57,645 bases of DNA, taken from Amycolatopsis acididurans (GTDB taxonomy: Bacteria > Actinomycetota > Actinomycetes > Mycobacteriales > Pseudonocardiaceae). Shown here in pieces: positions 40,473-47,983 of the stretch. The stretch covers positions 1 through 57,645 of the forward strand of contig NZ_JAAXLS010000043.1 of NCBI RefSeq assembly GCF_012328925.1, read 5' to 3'. Made by a program: the position numbers and the translations under genes. Under the pieces are notes generated by a model that ran no database searches, was not told where the DNA came from, and was given only the letters and a program-made list of their open reading frames with translations. Position 1 is the first letter of the stretch, and each line of letters opens with the position of its first letter.

Positions 40473-40901
40473 TCAGCCGGTGGCGAGCTGGGTGTCCACG
40501 ATCTGCTTGATGTCGCGCAGCGTGTTCGCGATCTCGGTCAGCGTCTGCGAGCAGGGGTTACCGGGCGTGGCGACGGAATCGCAGTGCGCGTCCCGGTACT
40601 CGCCGACGTGCTTGTCCAGCGCATCTGCGAGCGGGATCAGGTTGGGGTGCTTCGAACCGGCCTGCGCGCGCACCATGCCGACCGTGCTCGCCAGTTCGGT
40701 CACGTACTTCTGGCAGCCCTTGGGCAGCTGGGTGTCCGGCGTGAGGAAGCACTGGTCGGTGGTGTACACCCGCAGTTTCGTCGCGAGCGCCTCCGGAGTG
40801 TCCGCCTGCTGCGGGCCGCCGCCCTGCGGGGTCGGGCCTGCCTCGTTGCCACAGCCCGCCAGCACGAGCGCGAGGGCCAGGACTCCAAGCGTCTTCCGCA
40901 T
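40473..40901 (-). CDS. secreted lipoprotein of unknown function
   Basis: The approximately 142-aa protein starts with a lipoprotein signal peptide, MRKTLGVLALALVLAGC, with the lipobox LAGC, so it should be lipidated at the cysteine and anchored outside the membrane. The mature part has a Gly/Gln/Pro linker and a compact helical region with four cysteines (CFLTPD, GCQKY, HCDSV, PCSQTL), which may form two disulfides. No domain was recognised. ATG 40901 gives the best signal peptide; GTG 40907 with a -10-like TACGGT seven bases upstream, and GTG 40916, are alternatives. It is divergent from dapE, with starts about 30 bases apart. Confidence 0.8.
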   Translation of the reverse strand: MRKTLGVLALALVLAGCGNEAGPTPQGGGPQQADTPEALATKLRVYTTDQCFLTPDTQLPKGCQKYVTELASTVGMVRAQAGSKHPNLIPLADALDKHVGEYRDAHCDSVATPGNPCSQTLTEIANTLRDIKQIVDTQLATG

Positions 40902-40914
40902 GCGCACGAGTGTC

Positions 40915-40924
40915 ACCGTACGCT
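40915..40924. promoter_or_regulatory. overlapping divergent -10 elements between the lipoprotein gene and dapE
   Basis: TACGCT (40919-40924, rightward) lies six bases before the dapE ATG. TACGGT (40920 to 40915, leftward) lies seven bases before GTG 40907 of the lipoprotein gene. The two hexamers share the TA at 40919-40920. No -35 elements are obvious. Confidence 0.5.
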
Positions 40925-40930
40925 CCAGGT

Positions 40931-41989
40931 ATGGAGCACCTTGACCTGGCAGCCGATCCCGTGGACCTGACCTGCGCGCTCGTGGACATCCAGAGCGTAT
41001 CGGGCGAAGAGGCGGCGATCGCCGACGCGGTGCAGGCGGCGCTGGCGGGGCTCGGGCATCTCGAGGTCGTGCGCGACGGGGACGCCGTGCTGGCGCGCAC
41101 CAACCTCGGACGGCCGTCGCGGGTGATCCTCGCCGGGCACCTCGACACGGTGCCGGTCAACCAGAACCTGCCGGTTCGCCGCGAGGACGGCGTACTGCAC
41201 GGACTGGGCACAGTGGACATGAAGGGCGGCGACGCGGTGTTCCTGCACCTGGCCGCCACGCTGCCCGAGCCGCGGCACGACATCACGTTCGTCTTCTACG
41301 ACTGCGAGGAGGTCGAGGCCGTGCGCAACGGGCTCGGCCGGATCGAGCGCGAGCGGCCGGAATGGCTGCGCGCGGACCTGGCGATCGTCGGCGAGCCGTC
41401 GAACGCGGTGATCGAGGCAGGCTGCCAGGGCACGATGCGGGTCGAGTTGCGGTTCGCGGGCCGCCGCGCGCACACCGCGCGGGCCTGGATGGGCGTCAAC
41501 GCGATCCACGCGCTGGCCGAGCCGATGCGGCGGCTGGCCGAGTACGAACCGCGCGATGTGGACATCGACGGGCTGACCTATCGCGAAGGCCTGCAGGCGG
41601 TGCGGGTCTCGGGCGGTGTCGCCGGCAACGTCGTGCCCGACGAGGCGGTGCTGACCGTGAACTTCCGCTTCGCCCCGGACCGCACGCCGGAGCAGGCGGA
41701 AAAGCATGTGCGCGAGGTATTCGACGGTTTCGAACTGTCCGTTGTGGACTCTTCGCCCGGAGCGCTGCCCGGCCTGTCCGAGCCGGCCGCGGCGGAACTG
41801 GTGCGCGCCGCCGGCGGCAAGGCCGCGGCGAAACTCGGCTGGACGGACGTGGCGCGCTTCGCCGCGCTGGGCATGCCGGCGGTGAACTTCGGCCCCGGGG
41901 ACCCGACGCTGGCGCACACCCGCGAGGAACATGTCAAGACCGCGGAGATCCGGCAGGTGGCGGGGATCCTGCGGGAGTTTCTCGCCTGA
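40931..41989 (+). CDS. dapE: succinyl-diaminopimelate desuccinylase
   Basis: DapE hydrolyses N-succinyl-LL-DAP to succinate and LL-DAP. The 352-aa M20-family metallopeptidase shows the zinc motifs LAGHLDTVP, GLGTVDMKGGDAV, DCEEVEAVRNG (catalytic Glu-Glu) and the dimerisation domain with GCQGTMRVELRFAGRRAHTARAWMGVNAIHAL (in parts), ending near REEHVKTAE. Length is normal. ATG 40931 follows TACGCT at six bases, so the transcript is probably leaderless; a seven-codon longer frame from GTG 40910 would include the promoter. Confidence 0.96.
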   Translation: MEHLDLAADPVDLTCALVDIQSVSGEEAAIADAVQAALAGLGHLEVVRDGDAVLARTNLGRPSRVILAGHLDTVPVNQNLPVRREDGVLHGLGTVDMKGGDAVFLHLAATLPEPRHDITFVFYDCEEVEAVRNGLGRIERERPEWLRADLAIVGEPSNAVIEAGCQGTMRVELRFAGRRAHTARAWMGVNAIHALAEPMRRLAEYEPRDVDIDGLTYREGLQAVRVSGGVAGNVVPDEAVLTVNFRFAPDRTPEQAEKHVREVFDGFELSVVDSSPGALPGLSEPAAAELVRAAGGKAAAKLGWTDVARFAALGMPAVNFGPGDPTLAHTREEHVKTAEIRQVAGILREFLA

Positions 41990-42046
41990 GGACAGCCTCG
42001 GCGACGCGGCGAGAAACCTGTTCGCGCTGTCGGTAACCTCGGTGAG

Positions 42047-42832
42047 GTGACGATGGACGAAACCGACGAAGCCGCCGAGTACCCGGAGCACCCGCGCGAG
42101 AAGCACCGGGGGCCCGTCGTGCTGCGGCGGGGCAGGCGGGTCGAGGACAGCACCACCGACCAGCGCCTGCTGGATTCGCGCGGGCCCAGCGACTGGGTGC
42201 ACACCGATCCGTGGCGCGTGCTGCGCATTCAGGCCGAGTTCGTCGAAGGGTTCGGGGCGCTGGCCGAGGTGCCCCGCGCGGTCACCGTCTTCGGCTCCGC
42301 GCGCACGCCACGCGACCATCCCGAGTACGAACTCGGCCGCCGCATCGGGGCGGGCCTGGCCGAGGCCGGCTTCGCGGTGATCACCGGCGGCGGGCCCGGT
42401 TCGATGGAGGCGGTCAACCGCGGCGCGTCGGAAGCGGGCGGGCTGTCGGTGGGGCTCGGCATCGAGCTTCCCTTCGAGCAGGGCCTCAACCCGTGGGTCG
42501 ATCTCGGGGTGAACTTCCGGTATTTCTTCACCCGCAAGACGATGTTCATCAAGTACGCGCAGGCGTTCATCTGCCTGCCAGGCGGCTTCGGCACACTGGA
42601 CGAGTTGTTCGAGGCACTGACTCTGGTCCAGACCAAGAAGGTCACGAAGTTCCCCGTCGTCCTTTTCGGACGGTCCTATTGGGGCGGGCTGTACGACTGG
42701 GTCAAGAGTTCGGTGTTCGCCGAGGGCAAGATCGGCGAAAAGGACCTCGCCCTGCTGCACGTGACCGACGACGTCGACGACGCCGTGCACATGGTGCAGG
42801 AGTCGTACAAGGCATGGGAGGACACGCACTAG
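42047..42832 (+). CDS. LOG-family (TIGR00730) protein, long form
   Basis: The 261-aa protein has the Lysine-decarboxylase-like fold of LOG phosphoribohydrolases: VTVFGSARTPRDH, ITGGGPGSMEAVNRGA, RKTMFIKYAQAFICLPGGFGTLDELFEALTLVQ (in parts; PGGFGTLDE is the active-site motif). An approximately 70-residue N-terminal extension precedes the domain. Family members release the base from nucleoside 5'-monophosphates, as in cytokinin activation. GTG 42047 has TAACCT (42034-42039) seven bases upstream and is probably leaderless. A second LOG gene starts directly after its stop. Confidence 0.9.
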   Translation: MTMDETDEAAEYPEHPREKHRGPVVLRRGRRVEDSTTDQRLLDSRGPSDWVHTDPWRVLRIQAEFVEGFGALAEVPRAVTVFGSARTPRDHPEYELGRRIGAGLAEAGFAVITGGGPGSMEAVNRGASEAGGLSVGLGIELPFEQGLNPWVDLGVNFRYFFTRKTMFIKYAQAFICLPGGFGTLDELFEALTLVQTKKVTKFPVVLFGRSYWGGLYDWVKSSVFAEGKIGEKDLALLHVTDDVDDAVHMVQESYKAWEDTH

Positions 42833-43399
42833 ATGCGCCGGATCTGTGTTTTCTGTGGATCGTCGACCGGCAAGGACCCGGTGTACGCCGAACGTGCGAC
42901 CGCGCTGGGCAAGCTGCTCGCCGGGCGCGGGATCGGATTGGTGTACGGCGGCGCGAGCGTCGGGCTGATGGGCGCCGTCGCGGACGGCGCGCTCGCCGGG
43001 GGCGGTGAGGTCATCGGCGTGATCCCGCAGCACCTCAAGCGGGTGGAGATCGCGCACGCGAACCTCACCGAGCTGCACGTGACCGCCGACATGCACGAAC
43101 GCAAGGCCAAGATGGCCGAGCTGTCCGACGGCTTCCTCGCGCTGCCCGGCGGCGCGGGCACGCTGGAGGAACTGGCCGAGATCTGGACCTGGGCGCAGCT
43201 GGGCCTGCACCGCAAACCGCTGGGCCTGGTCGACGTCGCCGGCTACTACCGGCCGCTGCACGAGTTCGTGGACCACATGGTCACCGAAGGCTTCCTCAAG
43301 CAGGAGCACCGCGACCTGCTGTTCGTCGACGAGGACCCGTCGGCCCTGCTCGACGCGTTCGCCGCCTACGAGCCGCCGACCGCCCCGAAGTGGGTTTGA
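42833..43399 (+). CDS. LOG-family cytokinin riboside 5'-monophosphate phosphoribohydrolase
   Basis: The 188-aa protein is the short canonical LOG form: CVFCGSSTGKDPVYAERA, GLVYGGASVGLMGAVADGAL, GVIPQHL, MHERKAKMAELSDGFLALPG followed by GAGTLEELAEIWTWAQLG with the PGGxGTxEE active site. In mycobacteria the homologue Rv1205 produces free cytokinin-like bases. ATG 42833 directly follows the TAG of the upstream LOG gene without a spacer, so the two are translated together. Two tandem hairpins follow (43411-43462). Confidence 0.93.
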   Translation: MRRICVFCGSSTGKDPVYAERATALGKLLAGRGIGLVYGGASVGLMGAVADGALAGGGEVIGVIPQHLKRVEIAHANLTELHVTADMHERKAKMAELSDGFLALPGGAGTLEELAEIWTWAQLGLHRKPLGLVDVAGYYRPLHEFVDHMVTEGFLKQEHRDLLFVDEDPSALLDAFAAYEPPTAPKWV

Positions 43400-43410
43400 G
43401 TTGCGGTAAT

Positions 43411-43462
43411 AAGCGGCGGAGCCGCTTGCTGTGCGGGCGGCGGCTGGCACCGCCACCCGCAC
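43411..43462. terminator. two tandem hairpins between convergent genes
   Basis: AAGCGGC (43411-43417) pairs with GCCGCTT (43421-43427) around a three-base loop. Next, GTGCGGGCGGCGG (43431-43443) pairs with CCGCCACCCGCAC (43450-43462) with one mismatch and a six-base loop. They lie between the LOG gene and the convergent plsC gene and have no T-run, as is usual for actinomycete terminators. They could serve both directions. Confidence 0.6.
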
Positions 43463-43490
43463 CGCTACGCAAGCCGAGTCTTCGTAATCT

Positions 43491-44228
43491 CTAAGCCGCT
43501 TCGCCGGGGCGTTTGTGGTAGCGGTCGACGTACTCGGCGCCGGAGAGTTCCAGGATCGCGTACATGATCTCGTCCGTCACGGCGCGGCGGATCGCGGGCG
43601 AGGTCTCCATGCCCTCGTAGCGGGTGAAGTCCAGCGGCTCGCCGAAGCGCACCGTCACCTTCGCCGGCCTGGGCAGCTTCTTGCCGATCGGCAGCATCTT
43701 CTCGGTACCGGACAGCGCGACCGGCACCACCTTCGCCCGGGTGGCGAGCGCGAGCGCGCCGACGCCGGTGTGCCCTCGGTGCAGGCGCCCGTCGAGCGAG
43801 CGGGTGCCCTCGGGGTAGATGCCGAACGCGCCGCCCTGCTCCAGCACCTTGCGCGCCGCCTCGAGCGCGGCCATTCCGGCCATCGCGTTGCCCCGTTCGA
43901 CCGGCACGTAGTGCAGTGCCCGCAGGAATCCCGCGATCAGCCGGGCCTTGGGTGATCTGCCGGTGAAGTATTCGGCCTTCCCGAGGAAGGAGACCGGGCG
44001 CGGCGTGACGATCGGGATCACGAAGGTGTCCACCGCGGCACGGTGGTTCGCCGCGATGATCACCGGCCCGGTCAGGGGCACGTTGTCCGCTCCGTGAACT
44101 TCCGGCCGGTAGACCAGGCGCGCCAGCGGTGCCAGCACCAGCCGGATCAGCAGGTGTAACAAGACTCCTCCAGACTGTCGCTCCCAGTCTGGCACGAAAC
44201 GCCACCCCCGGTGCCGGACCTGCTCCAT
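43491..44228 (-). CDS. plsC: 1-acyl-sn-glycerol-3-phosphate acyltransferase
   Basis: PlsC acylates lysophosphatidic acid at the membrane in phospholipid synthesis. The approximately 245-aa protein has the HX4D motif NHRAAVD (H62/D67), the phosphate-binding region VPVERGNAMAGMAAL and the YPEGTRS motif, with a hydrophobic N-terminal stretch LLHLLIRLVLAPLARLVY. ATG 44228 is chosen because a leftward -10-like TAGTGT (44249 to 44244) would place the transcript start close to it; GTG 44240 is the alternative and would lie at or before the transcript start. It is divergent from the DivIVA-domain gene. Confidence 0.92.
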   Translation of the reverse strand: MEQVRHRGWRFVPDWERQSGGVLLHLLIRLVLAPLARLVYRPEVHGADNVPLTGPVIIAANHRAAVDTFVIPIVTPRPVSFLGKAEYFTGRSPKARLIAGFLRALHYVPVERGNAMAGMAALEAARKVLEQGGAFGIYPEGTRSLDGRLHRGHTGVGALALATRAKVVPVALSGTEKMLPIGKKLPRPAKVTVRFGEPLDFTRYEGMETSPAIRRAVTDEIMYAILELSGAEYVDRYHKRPGEAA

Positions 44229-44243
44229 CCGGACGAGCACGTC

Positions 44244-44253
44244 ACACTAGATT
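44244..44253. promoter_or_regulatory. overlapping divergent -10 elements between plsC and the DivIVA-domain gene
   Basis: Rightward TAGATT (44248-44253) lies seven bases before GTG 44261. Leftward TAGTGT (44249 to 44244) serves plsC. The hexamers share the TA at 44248-44249, as in two other divergent pairs of the window. Confidence 0.45.
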
Positions 44254-44260
44254 GGAGCAG

Positions 44261-44563
44261 GTGACGACCGCGCTGATCTACCTCGTAGTCATGCTGCTCG
44301 TGGCGGCGGTGGTGTTCCTGCTCGCCGCCGTCGTGTTCGGTCGCGGTGAGGAACTGGCGCCGTTGCCGCCGGGCAGTTCACCGACCAGACTGCCCGTGCG
44401 CGACATCACCGGCGAGGATGTGCAGTCGGTGAAGTTCCAATTGGTGCTGCGTGGTTACAAGATGTCCGAAGTGGACTGGGTGGTGCGCCGTCTCGGCGAC
44501 GAGATCGACACGTTGCGTGCACGACTCACGGAGCTGGAAGCGGAACGAGAGAAGTCTCGATGA
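44261..44563 (+). CDS. small membrane protein with a DivIVA domain
   Basis: The 100-aa protein has one N-terminal membrane helix (ALIYLVVMLLVAAVVFLLAAVVF, about 4-26, in parts), a short linker and a DivIVA-type motif, LPVRDITGEDVQSVKFQLVL then RGYKMSEVDWVVRRLGDEI, ending in a coiled-coil-like helix. Such proteins recognise membrane curvature or partner with polar growth factors; the mycobacterial counterpart is Rv1209-like from memory. GTG 44261 may be read leaderless from TAGATT or through the weak GGAG. Its TGA overlaps the ATG of the SRPBCC gene by four bases. Confidence 0.85.
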   Translation: MTTALIYLVVMLLVAAVVFLLAAVVFGRGEELAPLPPGSSPTRLPVRDITGEDVQSVKFQLVLRGYKMSEVDWVVRRLGDEIDTLRARLTELEAEREKSR

Positions 44564-45012
44564 CGGATCTGGTCTTCTCGGTCGACGTGCGCGCGCCGGC
44601 GGGCACGACGTGGCTCGCGCTCACCGACTGGCCCCGCCAGCACGAATGGATGATCGGCACCGAGGTGCACGTGGTCTCCGGCGACGGCCGCAGCGTCGGC
44701 TCGCGGATCGCGGCGTTCACCGGCCTGCGCGGTGTCGGTTTCACGGACACGATGGAGATCACCGCGTGGGAGCCGCCGGTGCGCTGCACGGTGCGTCATC
44801 TGGGCAAGCTGGTGCGCGGCAGCGGTGCGTTCCACGTGCACGCCAAGGGCCCGCAGGAATCCACGTTCGTCTGGTCGGAAAGCCTCGACCTGCCCTTCGG
44901 CGCGGTCGGCAAGCTGGGCTGGCCCGCCGTCAAACCGGCCTTCGCGCTGGGGCTGCGGCAGTCGCTGCGCCGGTTCGCCCAGTTCGCCGAGAACTACTCG
45001 ATGGGAGCGTGA
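44560..45012 (+). CDS. SRPBCC-family (START/Bet v1-like) protein
   Basis: The 150-aa protein fits the polyketide-cyclase/dehydrase-like SRPBCC fold, a helix-grip cavity for a hydrophobic ligand: FSVDVRAPAGTTWLALTDWPRQHEWM, MEITAWEPPVRCTVRHLGKL, and a long C-terminal helix LRQSLRRFAQFAENYS. No catalytic motif can be assigned and the ligand is unknown. It overlaps the DivIVA-domain gene (ATGA) and its stop overlaps the tag start by one base (TGATG), so three genes form a tight operon. Confidence 0.85.
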   Translation: MTDLVFSVDVRAPAGTTWLALTDWPRQHEWMIGTEVHVVSGDGRSVGSRIAAFTGLRGVGFTDTMEITAWEPPVRCTVRHLGKLVRGSGAFHVHAKGPQESTFVWSESLDLPFGAVGKLGWPAVKPAFALGLRQSLRRFAQFAENYSMGA

Positions 45013-45578
45013 TGAGCGAACTGCTCGGCACCGACGGCGTCGCCCGCTGCCCGTGGGGCAACTCCGCACCCGACTACGCCGTCTACCACGACACCGAATG
45101 GGGCGTGCCGCTGCGCGGACAGAACGCGCTGTACGAACGGCTGTCGCTGGAGGCGTTCCAGTCCGGTTTGTCGTGGCTGACGATCCTGCGCAAGCGCGAG
45201 GGCTTCCGCAAGGCGTTCGCCGGGTTCGAGGCGGAGAAGGTCGCCGAGTTCACCGACGACGACGTGGCACGGCTGATGGCGGACGCCTCCATCGTGCGGA
45301 ACCGGGCGAAGATCCTGGCCGCGATCACCAACGCGCGGGCGATCGCGGAGCTGGACCGGCCTTTGGACGAGCTGCTGTGGTCGTTCGAGCCGTCCGGCGG
45401 GCGTCCCCGCCCGGCGGCCCTGTCCGACGTCCCCGCGATCACGCCCGAGTCGAAGGCGATGGCGCGTGAGCTGAAGAAGCGCGGGTTCGCCTTCGTCGGG
45501 CCCACCACGTGCTACGCGATGATGCAGGCCACCGGCATGGTCGACGATCACATCGAGGGCTGTTTCCGCGCCGTTTGA
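45012..45578 (+). CDS. tag: DNA-3-methyladenine glycosylase I
   Basis: Tag removes N3-methyladenine from DNA. The 188-aa protein has the family zinc-snap residues: Cys in RCPWGN, His in YHDTEWG, and His and Cys in DDHIEGC, along with LSLEAFQSGLSWLTILRKREGFRKAF and FVGPTTCYAMMQATGMV. Length and order are typical. It is the last gene of the DivIVA-SRPBCC-tag operon. M. tuberculosis carries tagA (Rv1210) after Rv1209 in the same order, from memory. Confidence 0.96.
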   Translation: MSELLGTDGVARCPWGNSAPDYAVYHDTEWGVPLRGQNALYERLSLEAFQSGLSWLTILRKREGFRKAFAGFEAEKVAEFTDDDVARLMADASIVRNRAKILAAITNARAIAELDRPLDELLWSFEPSGGRPRPAALSDVPAITPESKAMARELKKRGFAFVGPTTCYAMMQATGMVDDHIEGCFRAV

Positions 45579-45666
45579 CGCACCAGCGTGGGCGGTGACC
45601 ATCGCCCGATGGTGCTAGTACCTTCTCGGCTTCTGGTCCGCGGCCGGGAACGGCAGGGTTCGCCGC

Positions 45667-46413
45667 ATGCCCCGACTACTCGCGACTCGCGGTGCCCGCC
45701 GGTGGGCGATCGCTGTGATCGTTTCGCTCGTACTGGTCCTGACCTGCGCGTTCGTCCTCTACCGCGTCGCCAACTCGCGCACGTTCCAGTTCTTCGGCGA
45801 ACTCGTCGACCGCGTCGAGACCACGGAGAAGGTCGTCGCGCTGACCTTCGACGACGGCCCCGATCCCGCGGGCACCCAGGCCGTGCTCGACGTGCTGGCC
45901 GCCGAGCACGTGCCCGCGACGTTCTTTCTCGTCGGCCGTGACCTCGCCGCCAATCCCGGTCTCGGCCGCCGGATCGCGCGAGCGGGGCACGAGATCGGCA
46001 ACCACACCTACTCGCACGAACGGATGGTGCTGGTGACGACGGGCCGGGTCGCGCGCGAAGTCGAATCGACCGACGAGCTGATCAGGGTGACCGGCTATGC
46101 CGGTGAGATCCTGTTCCGCCCGCCCAACGGCAAGAAGCTGCTCGCGCTGCCGCACTACCTCGCCGATCACGGGCGCAAGACGATCATGTGGGACGTCGAG
46201 CCGAATTCCGACCCCGACGTGGACCGCAGCGCGGCCGCGACGGTGAGCTACACGGTCGGGCGCGTGCGTCCCGGTTCGATCGTGGTGCTGCACGCGATGT
46301 ACGCGGGACGGCAGGCGACCCGCGACGCGCTCGGCCCGATCATCGACCAGCTCACGCAGCGCGGCTACCGGTTCCTGACCGTGTCACAGCTGATCGCGGA
46401 AGGCGCGCGGTGA
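45667..46413 (+). CDS. membrane-anchored polysaccharide deacetylase (NodB domain)
   Basis: The 248-aa protein has an N-terminal membrane anchor (about 13-33, WAIAVIVSLVLVLTCAFVLY) and an extracellular NodB domain: ALTFDDGPDP (catalytic Asp and metal Asp), HTYSH (metal-binding His pair), RPPNGKK and a late VVLHAM. It should remove N-acetyl groups from a wall polysaccharide such as peptidoglycan. ATG 45667 has AGGG upstream at modest spacing. Its last 62 bases overlap the convergent sensor kinase gene. No partner gene indicates the substrate. Confidence 0.9.
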   Translation: MPRLLATRGARRWAIAVIVSLVLVLTCAFVLYRVANSRTFQFFGELVDRVETTEKVVALTFDDGPDPAGTQAVLDVLAAEHVPATFFLVGRDLAANPGLGRRIARAGHEIGNHTYSHERMVLVTTGRVAREVESTDELIRVTGYAGEILFRPPNGKKLLALPHYLADHGRKTIMWDVEPNSDPDVDRSAAATVSYTVGRVRPGSIVVLHAMYAGRQATRDALGPIIDQLTQRGYRFLTVSQLIAEGAR

Positions 46414-47332
46414 CCACCCACTCGCCGTCGTGCGCCCCCGCGGTCAGGCTGCCGCCCAATGCCCGCACGTCCTGCTCGAGACTCGTCAAACCGAAGCCGG
46501 TACGGCCGGTCGCCGTGGTGGCGTTGCGTGCGGTGATCTCCACGACGGCGGGCCCGGCCTCGACCGAGAAGCGCAGCCGGACGCCGGGGCCGTTGTGACG
46601 CAGGGCGTTCGTGGCGACCTCGGCCACCACGCGCTCGGCGGCCGGTCGCGCCCGCCCGCCGAGTGCGCTCAGATCCGGATCGCCGTCGAGCACCAGTCCC
46701 GCCGTCCGCAGCTGGGCGAGGACGGCGGCCAGGTCCGGGGGCGCATCCCCGGCTTCGAGGTCGCGCAGGGTCCGGCGGACGAGGGTCAGCGCGCCGCGGC
46801 CCGCCGACACCAGGGTGTCGAGGCGTTCACGGTCGGCGTCGGACAGGTTGCCGACCGCGCGCAGGGTTTCGGCCTGCACGAGCATCACCGCCGTGGTCTG
46901 GGCCAGCGTGTCGTGCAGGCTGCGCGCGGCGCGTTCGGTGCGATCGGCGAGCTGCCGCCGCCGTTCGGCGCCCATCAACCAGGCCATCACGCAGACGGCG
47001 ACCGCGAGCAGCGAGCCGTCGAGCGGTCCTTTCGCCGGGAACACGGCGATTGCGAGCGCGGCGGTCGCCGGCGCGGCCAGCCAGATCCCGGGCACGGCGT
47101 ACAGCGCGACGAGCATCGGGACGTACACCAGGTTGCGTGGTTCGATCGCGAAATGCGCGACCGTGGCACCCGTGATCACGACGAGCGCCCGGCCGGGGTG
47201 CCGTCGCGTCAGCAGCGGCAGAACCTGCGCCGCCGTGAGCAGTGCGCCGGCCGGGCCCTGCTGCGGGGACCAGGAACCGGACGCGATCAGGATCGCGGTC
47301 ACGATCGCCGCCGTGGCAAGACGTTGACGCAT
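46352..47332 (-). CDS. sensor histidine kinase (HisKA_3, NarL-type)
   Basis: The 326-aa membrane kinase has about five hydrophobic helices in residues 5-130 with little periplasmic sequence, then the phosphoacceptor block RSLHDTLAQTTAVMLVQAE (His in LHDTLAQ) and the HATPase domain with EVATNALRHNG (N box) and GRTGFGLTSLEQDVRALGG (G box). It pairs with the response regulator encoded divergently 22 bases away. ATG 47332 has TACTGT (47339-47344) six bases upstream, so the transcript is probably leaderless. The signal is unknown; the compact sensor suggests a membrane-related cue, as in LiaS/DesK-like kinases. Confidence 0.9.
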   Translation of the reverse strand: MRQRLATAAIVTAILIASGSWSPQQGPAGALLTAAQVLPLLTRRHPGRALVVITGATVAHFAIEPRNLVYVPMLVALYAVPGIWLAAPATAALAIAVFPAKGPLDGSLLAVAVCVMAWLMGAERRRQLADRTERAARSLHDTLAQTTAVMLVQAETLRAVGNLSDADRERLDTLVSAGRGALTLVRRTLRDLEAGDAPPDLAAVLAQLRTAGLVLDGDPDLSALGGRARPAAERVVAEVATNALRHNGPGVRLRFSVEAGPAVVEITARNATTATGRTGFGLTSLEQDVRALGGSLTAGAHDGEWVVTARLPRSAVTRSGTGSRAA

Positions 47333-47338
47333 GTGCCG

Positions 47339-47348
47339 ACAGTAGAGT
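47339..47348. promoter_or_regulatory. overlapping divergent -10 elements of a two-component pair
   Basis: Rightward TAGAGT (47343-47348) lies six bases before the response regulator ATG 47355. Leftward TACTGT (47344 to 47339) lies six bases before the kinase ATG 47332. The two share the TA at 47343-47344. With starts only 22 bases apart, one RNA polymerase site can serve only one direction at a time. Confidence 0.55.
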
Positions 47349-47354
47349 GCCGCC

Positions 47355-47966
47355 ATGATCAGGGTGCTCGTCGGCGACGATCACGCGCTCGTCCGCGAAG
47401 GGCTCGCACTCGTGCTCGGCGCGCGCGACGACATCGACGTGGTCGCGCAGTACGCGAGCGGGGAGGACCTGCTCGCCGCGGACGCCGTCGCCGACGTCGT
47501 GTTGCTCGATCTCTACTTGCCGGGTCTGGACGGGATCGAGGTGCTGCGGCGGATCCGGCGGCGCGGGCCCGAACCGAAGGTGCTGATGCTGACCACGATC
47601 GGCAGGCCGCGCGAGATCAGGCGGGCGCTGGCCGAGGGCGCGGCCGGTTTCGTGCTGAAGGACTCGACGGGAGACGAGCTGGTCGCGGCCGTCCGCGCGG
47701 CGGCCGCCGGGATCACCGCGATGACCCCGGCGGCCGCGGCGGTGCTCTCCGCGTCGGCCGCCGCGACCCTCACCCCGCGCGAACAGGACGTGCTGGCGCT
47801 GCTGGGCCAGGGCATGACGAACCGCGACATCGCCGCCGAGCTGCGGCTGGCGGAGCGGACCGTGAAGGTGCACGTCGGCAACGTGCTGGCGAAGCTCGGC
47901 GTGACGAGCAGGACCCAGGCCGCGCTGCTCGCCACCCGCTCGGCAGGGACTCCCTCAACCGGGTGA
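47355..47966 (+). CDS. NarL/LuxR-family response regulator
   Basis: The 203-aa protein has a receiver domain (VLVGDDHALVREGL with acidic pocket, phosphoacceptor Asp in VVLLDLYLPGLDG, switch Thr in MLTT, Lys in VLKDS) and a LuxR-type helix-turn-helix (LTPREQDVLALLGQGMTNRD, IAAELRLAERTVKVHVGNVL). It is the partner of the divergent kinase. The transcript is probably leaderless. Its last bases form part of a strong hairpin with the following sequence (47942-47979). Target genes are unknown. Confidence 0.93.
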   Translation: MIRVLVGDDHALVREGLALVLGARDDIDVVAQYASGEDLLAADAVADVVLLDLYLPGLDGIEVLRRIRRRGPEPKVLMLTTIGRPREIRRALAEGAAGFVLKDSTGDELVAAVRAAAAGITAMTPAAAAVLSASAAATLTPREQDVLALLGQGMTNRDIAAELRLAERTVKVHVGNVLAKLGVTSRTQAALLATRSAGTPSTG

Positions 47967-47979
47967 GGGAGTCCCTGCC
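47942..47979. terminator. perfect 16-base-pair hairpin between convergent genes
   Basis: GGCAGGGACTCCCTCA (47942-47957) pairs perfectly with TGAGGGAGTCCCTGCC (47964-47979) around a six-base loop. The stop codon of the response regulator lies in the right arm (47964-47966), and the convergent enoyl-CoA hydratase ends five bases further on. This is a likely bidirectional terminator without a T-run. Confidence 0.8.
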
Positions 47980-47983
47980 GGCA

